Assembly: GCA_003451645.1 (NCBI GenBank)
Contig: DMER01000229.1
Span: forward strand, 14,952-25,397
Length of the DNA stretch: 10,446 bases
Reading direction: 5' to 3'
Source: Alphaproteobacteria bacterium
Lineage (GTDB): Bacteria; Pseudomonadota; Alphaproteobacteria; Micropepsales; Micropepsaceae
Below are positions 7,861-10,446 of this stretch, one piece after another (within the stretch, counting starts at the first letter, position 1; each line of letters starts with the position of its first letter). The translations under genes and the position numbers were made by a program. The notes under the pieces are model-generated. The model was given only the letters and a program-made list of their open reading frames with translations. It had not been told where the DNA came from and did no database searches.

Positions 7861-8988
7861 ATGGCGACTTTTCTGTCGCGGACTGACCGCAGCCGTATTG
7901 CCCGATGGTGGTGGACTGTCGACCACTGGACCCTTGCGGCCGTCATTGGCCTGCTGGCCATTGGCGTTCTTCTGTCATTCGCCGCGAGCCCCGCCGTGGC
8001 CGCACGCTATGAGTATGAGCCCTTTCATTTCGTCTACCGGCATTTAGCCTTTCTTGCTCCGTCATTGGCGGTCATCTTGGTGCTGTCCCTGCTGGACCCC
8101 AAGGATTTGTTGCCCTTCGCGCTGGCGCTTCTGATCGCAGGTTGGGCCTTGATGGGGTTGACGCTTGTCGCGGGGACCGAAATCAAAGGCGCGACGCGAT
8201 GGCTAGAGTTCGGCGCGATCAAGATCCAGGCCTCTGAGTTCATCAAGCCGGGGCTCGTCGTCGTGTTGGCGTGGCTCTTGGCTCGGCAGGGCCATCGCAA
8301 TGGGGCAGGGGCTTTTGTGCTGGCGATTTGCGCTTATGGCGTCACTACCGCGCTTTTGATGCTGCAGCCTGACTTTGGGCAAACACTTCTCATCACCGTG
8401 ACCTTTGGAGCCCTTTTGTTCTTGTGGGGGTTGTCCTGGGTATGGATTGGAAGCCTTGCTGCGGCTTTGGGCGGGGGCGCGTATCTCGCCTATCACGGGC
8501 TTGCGCATGTGCGTGACCGGGTGGACCGCTTTCTAGACCCTTCCAAGGGCGATCAGTTCCAAGTGGATACAGCCCTTGCGGCCATCACAAACGGGGGACC
8601 AGCAGGGGTGGGTCCAGGAGAGGGCAAGTTGAAGTATATTCTGCCCGACGCACACACAGATTTTGTGTTTGCCGTTGCGGGCGAAGAATTCGGTATGATG
8701 GCCGGATTGCTCGTGATTGCGTTATTCGCACTGGTTGTGATCCGCGCGCTTTGGCGTGCAACACTGGAGCGGGATCGTTTTGTACAGCTTGCCGCGGCAG
8801 GTCTTGGGGCACTTTTCGGCTTGCAAGCGATCATTAACATTGCTGTCAATGTGCATCTCATTCCGGCAAAAGGGATGACCCTGCCCTTTGTTTCCTATGG
8901 AGGCTCCTCGATGCTGGCGCTCGCGGTCACTGTGGGCATGTTCCTGTCGCTGACACGGCGGCGGCCCAGCGTCGGACCCCGGCAGTAA
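7861..8988 (+). CDS. ftsW: Peptidoglycan glycosyltransferase FtsW (SEDS family)
   Basis: This is a 375-residue polytopic membrane protein that polymerises lipid II into septal glycan strands as the partner of FtsI. About ten membrane segments begin at residues 22-40 after a short basic N terminus (SRTDRSRIARWWWTV). SEDS signatures are GATRWLEFG (110-118), QASEFIKP (123-130), LQPDFGQ (168-174), RVDRFLDPSKGDQFQVD (220-236), GPGEGKLKYILPDAHTDF (251-268) and the C-terminal LPFVSYGGSSML (341-352). Asp267 in the TDF segment matches the aspartate reported as essential for SEDS polymerase activity. RodA is the main alternative, but the dcw location and the PFVSYGGSS form favour FtsW. The nearest Shine-Dalgarno-like run, AAGGGG at 7843-7848, is 12 nt from the ATG, so coupling to murD translation probably matters. 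The stop and murG start share one base (TAATG). Confidence 0.97.
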   Translation: MATFLSRTDRSRIARWWWTVDHWTLAAVIGLLAIGVLLSFAASPAVAARYEYEPFHFVYRHLAFLAPSLAVILVLSLLDPKDLLPFALALLIAGWALMGLTLVAGTEIKGATRWLEFGAIKIQASEFIKPGLVVVLAWLLARQGHRNGAGAFVLAICAYGVTTALLMLQPDFGQTLLITVTFGALLFLWGLSWVWIGSLAAALGGGAYLAYHGLAHVRDRVDRFLDPSKGDQFQVDTALAAITNGGPAGVGPGEGKLKYILPDAHTDFVFAVAGEEFGMMAGLLVIALFALVVIRALWRATLERDRFVQLAAAGLGALFGLQAIINIAVNVHLIPAKGMTLPFVSYGGSSMLALAVTVGMFLSLTRRRPSVGPRQ

Positions 8989-10130
8989 TGGCTGGCCGTC
9001 AACCCATCGTGCTGTCCGCCGGGGGCACAGGCGGGCACCTGTTCCCAGCGCAAGCATTGGGCGCAGAGCTGTCCAGGCGCGGATGGAAACTCATTCTGAT
9101 GACCGATCCGCGCGGGCACAATTACGCGCAAGCGTTTCCATCGGCCGAGATAGTTACGGTTCCCTCGGCGACCTTCGCTGGGCGCAGCCTGTTTGGAAAG
9201 GCTGCAGCCCTATTCACTCTGGGCCGCGGAATGTTGAGCGCCTCAGCGCAATTGGGGCGCATCGCCCCGGCAGCTGTGGTGGGGTTTGGCGGCTATCCAA
9301 GCCTGCCAACACTTTATGCGGCATCGAGGCGCGATCTGCCTACCCTGGTGCATGAGCAGAACGCCATTCTGGGGCGGGTGAACCGCTACTTGGCGCCCCG
9401 CGTGAGCATCATTGCCGCCAGCTTTGAGGGAATGGAGCGCGTTCCGTCCTCCGCTCAAGGCAAAGTCGTGGTCACTGGCAATCCGGTGCGCGAGACGATC
9501 CTTGCGCTCACTGAACTCGCCTATCTGCCGCCCAATGCCGGCGACCGCCTGACAGTGCTTGTCTTCGGCGGCAGCCAAGGCGCGCGCGTGCTGAGCCAAA
9601 TCGTTCCAAAGGCGGTTGGGCAGTTGCCTGAGGCGTTGCGGGGACGACTGCGCATCGAACAGCAATGCCGGCCGGAAGACCTCAATGCGGTGAGGGCTGC
9701 CTACGAACAGAGCGGTGTGACACATGAGCTTGCGCCATTCTTCAGCGATATGGGCGAGCGGCTTACCCGGGCGCATCTGGTGATCTCGCGCGCCGGGGCA
9801 TCGACGGTGACCGAGCTCACCGCATTGGGCCGCCCGGCGATCCTCATCCCCTATCCCTTTGCGATGGATGATCATCAGTCCGCCAATGCGCGGGTCCTGG
9901 CAGATCGTGGCGGAGCAATCATGGTGCCGGAGAAGGCCCTGACCGCTGAAAGCCTGACCCAAACCCTTGTGCGCTTGGTGGCACAGCCAGAGCAGTTGAC
10001 CAAGCTCGCGCACACTGCGCGTTCGCTCGGAAGGCCGGGTGCCACCACTGCGTTGGCAGATGCCGTGGAAGGGCTGGCTCTGCGCGCCGTATCGAAAACC
10101 ACCAAGAGCAGTGCTGGAGATCGCGCGTGA
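8988..10130 (+). CDS. murG: UDP-GlcNAc:undecaprenyl-PP-MurNAc-pentapeptide GlcNAc transferase MurG
   Basis: This is a 380-residue peripheral membrane GT-B glycosyltransferase that adds GlcNAc to lipid I on the cytoplasmic face, giving lipid II. The N-terminal Rossmann domain has the glycine-rich loop [10 protein letters not shown] (12-21), GFGGYPS (99-105) and [10 protein letters not shown] (121-130). The C-terminal domain has TGNPVR (163-168), the second glycine loop FGGSQGAR (193-200), the UDP-GlcNAc site [11 protein letters not shown] (267-277), and [14 protein letters not shown] (288-301). It is longer than E. coli MurG (355), with a polar tail after about residue 367 that looks disordered. 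The start shares one base with the ftsW stop and lacks a good Shine-Dalgarno, so termination-reinitiation is the likely entry. The glycine loop begins 11 residues from this Met, as expected. The stop overlaps the murC GTG. Confidence 0.98.
   Translation: MAGRQPIVLSAGGTGGHLFPAQALGAELSRRGWKLILMTDPRGHNYAQAFPSAEIVTVPSATFAGRSLFGKAAALFTLGRGMLSASAQLGRIAPAAVVGFGGYPSLPTLYAASRRDLPTLVHEQNAILGRVNRYLAPRVSIIAASFEGMERVPSSAQGKVVVTGNPVRETILALTELAYLPPNAGDRLTVLVFGGSQGARVLSQIVPKAVGQLPEALRGRLRIEQQCRPEDLNAVRAAYEQSGVTHELAPFFSDMGERLTRAHLVISRAGASTVTELTALGRPAILIPYPFAMDDHQSANARVLADRGGAIMVPEKALTAESLTQTLVRLVAQPEQLTKLAHTARSLGRPGATTALADAVEGLALRAVSKTTKSSAGDRA
10116..10120 (+). promoter_or_regulatory. Shine-Dalgarno that fixes the murC start
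   Basis: GGAGA lies 6 nt upstream of a GTG at 10127 within the last codons of murG. No ATG occurs in the murC frame before 10187, which is already inside the conserved [12 protein letters not shown] motif, so this site decides for the GTG start. Confidence 0.8.
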
Positions 10131-10446
10131 GCCGCTTACCTTTACAAACGGGCCCCGTTCACTTCATCGGTATCGGCGGGATCGGCATGAGCGGCATCGC
10201 CGAGGTCATGCATAATCTCGGCTATCGCGTCCAGGGCTCTGATCAAAGCGACAGCGCCAATGTGAAGCGCTTGCGCGATCAGGGCATCCCAGTCGCCATC
10301 GGGCACAAAGCGCAGAACCTTGGAGCAGCCGAAGTGGCTGTGGTCTCCGCGGCAGTGCGGCCTGACAATGTGGAATTGATGGAGGCCCGCGCGCGGTTGA
10401 TGCCTGTGGTCAAACGCGCGGAGATGCTGGCGGAGCTGATGCGGCT
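10127..10446 (+). CDS. murC: UDP-N-acetylmuramate--L-alanine ligase MurC, 5' part only
   Basis: This is the first 106 codons of MurC, the cytoplasmic ligase that attaches L-Ala to UDP-MurNAc and so opens stem-peptide synthesis. The full protein is usually about 460-490 residues, and the frame is open at the window end. The visible part is the N-terminal UDP-binding domain: [22 protein letters not shown] (about 11-32) with its glycine-rich loop, [18 protein letters not shown] (about 32-49), the [10 protein letters not shown] segment (about 76-85), and [14 protein letters not shown] near the edge. The ATPase P-loop lies beyond the window. Translation starts with GTG overlapping the murG TGA by 4 nt (GTGA), with GGAGA 6 nt upstream. 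Mpl, a MurC-like ligase, is the alternative, but position after murG in the cluster argues for MurC. Confidence 0.95.
   Translation, partial: MSRLPLQTGPVHFIGIGGIGMSGIAEVMHNLGYRVQGSDQSDSANVKRLRDQGIPVAIGHKAQNLGAAEVAVVSAAVRPDNVELMEARARLMPVVKRAEMLAELMR

Noticed and set aside
1..10446. A new defence, mobile or regulatory system
   Set aside because: Both strands were read for repeats, CRISPR-like spacing, transposase or phage genes, tRNA/rRNA segments and riboswitch-like gaps. All of the window is accounted for by conserved dcw genes, with intergenic gaps of at most 32 nt.

Overview
This window is a stretch of the division and cell wall (dcw) cluster of a Gram-negative bacterium, most likely an alphaproteobacterium. 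All ten genes are on the + strand, in the order rsmH (3' end), ftsL, ftsI, murE, murF, mraY, murD, ftsW, murG, murC (5' end). The assignment to Alphaproteobacteria is inference. It rests on the gene order, a short FtsL that starts almost directly with its membrane segment, the N-terminal style of FtsW, and a GC-rich composition (roughly 60% by eye). A genus cannot be named. The DNPR motif in MurE indicates meso-diaminopimelate peptidoglycan.

Layout: bases 1-12 look like leftover Illumina adapter, not genome. The end of rsmH (16S rRNA methyltransferase) follows, overlapping ftsL, and then ftsI. Next come the ligases murE and murF (overlapping), the lipid I synthase mraY after the longest gap (32 nt), murD, the SEDS polymerase ftsW, murG and the first third or so of murC, which runs off the window. 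Every junction is an overlap of 1-4 nt or a gap of at most 32 nt, so the block looks like one transcription unit with extensive translational coupling. No promoter, terminator, RNA gene, repeat, mobile element or CRISPR array was seen. No stretch over 300 bases lacks a gene.

The products form one pathway. MurC, MurD, MurE and MurF add the stem peptide to UDP-MurNAc in the cytoplasm. MraY moves phospho-MurNAc-pentapeptide onto undecaprenyl phosphate, and MurG adds GlcNAc to make lipid II. FtsW polymerises the glycan and FtsI crosslinks it at the septum, with FtsL as a regulatory partner. The catalytic motifs I checked are intact in every gene.

I found no previously undescribed system here. 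The main points for a second look are the adapter remnant at base 1, the weak ribosome binding site of murE, a short patch of atypical codons inside murE, and the GTG start of murC.
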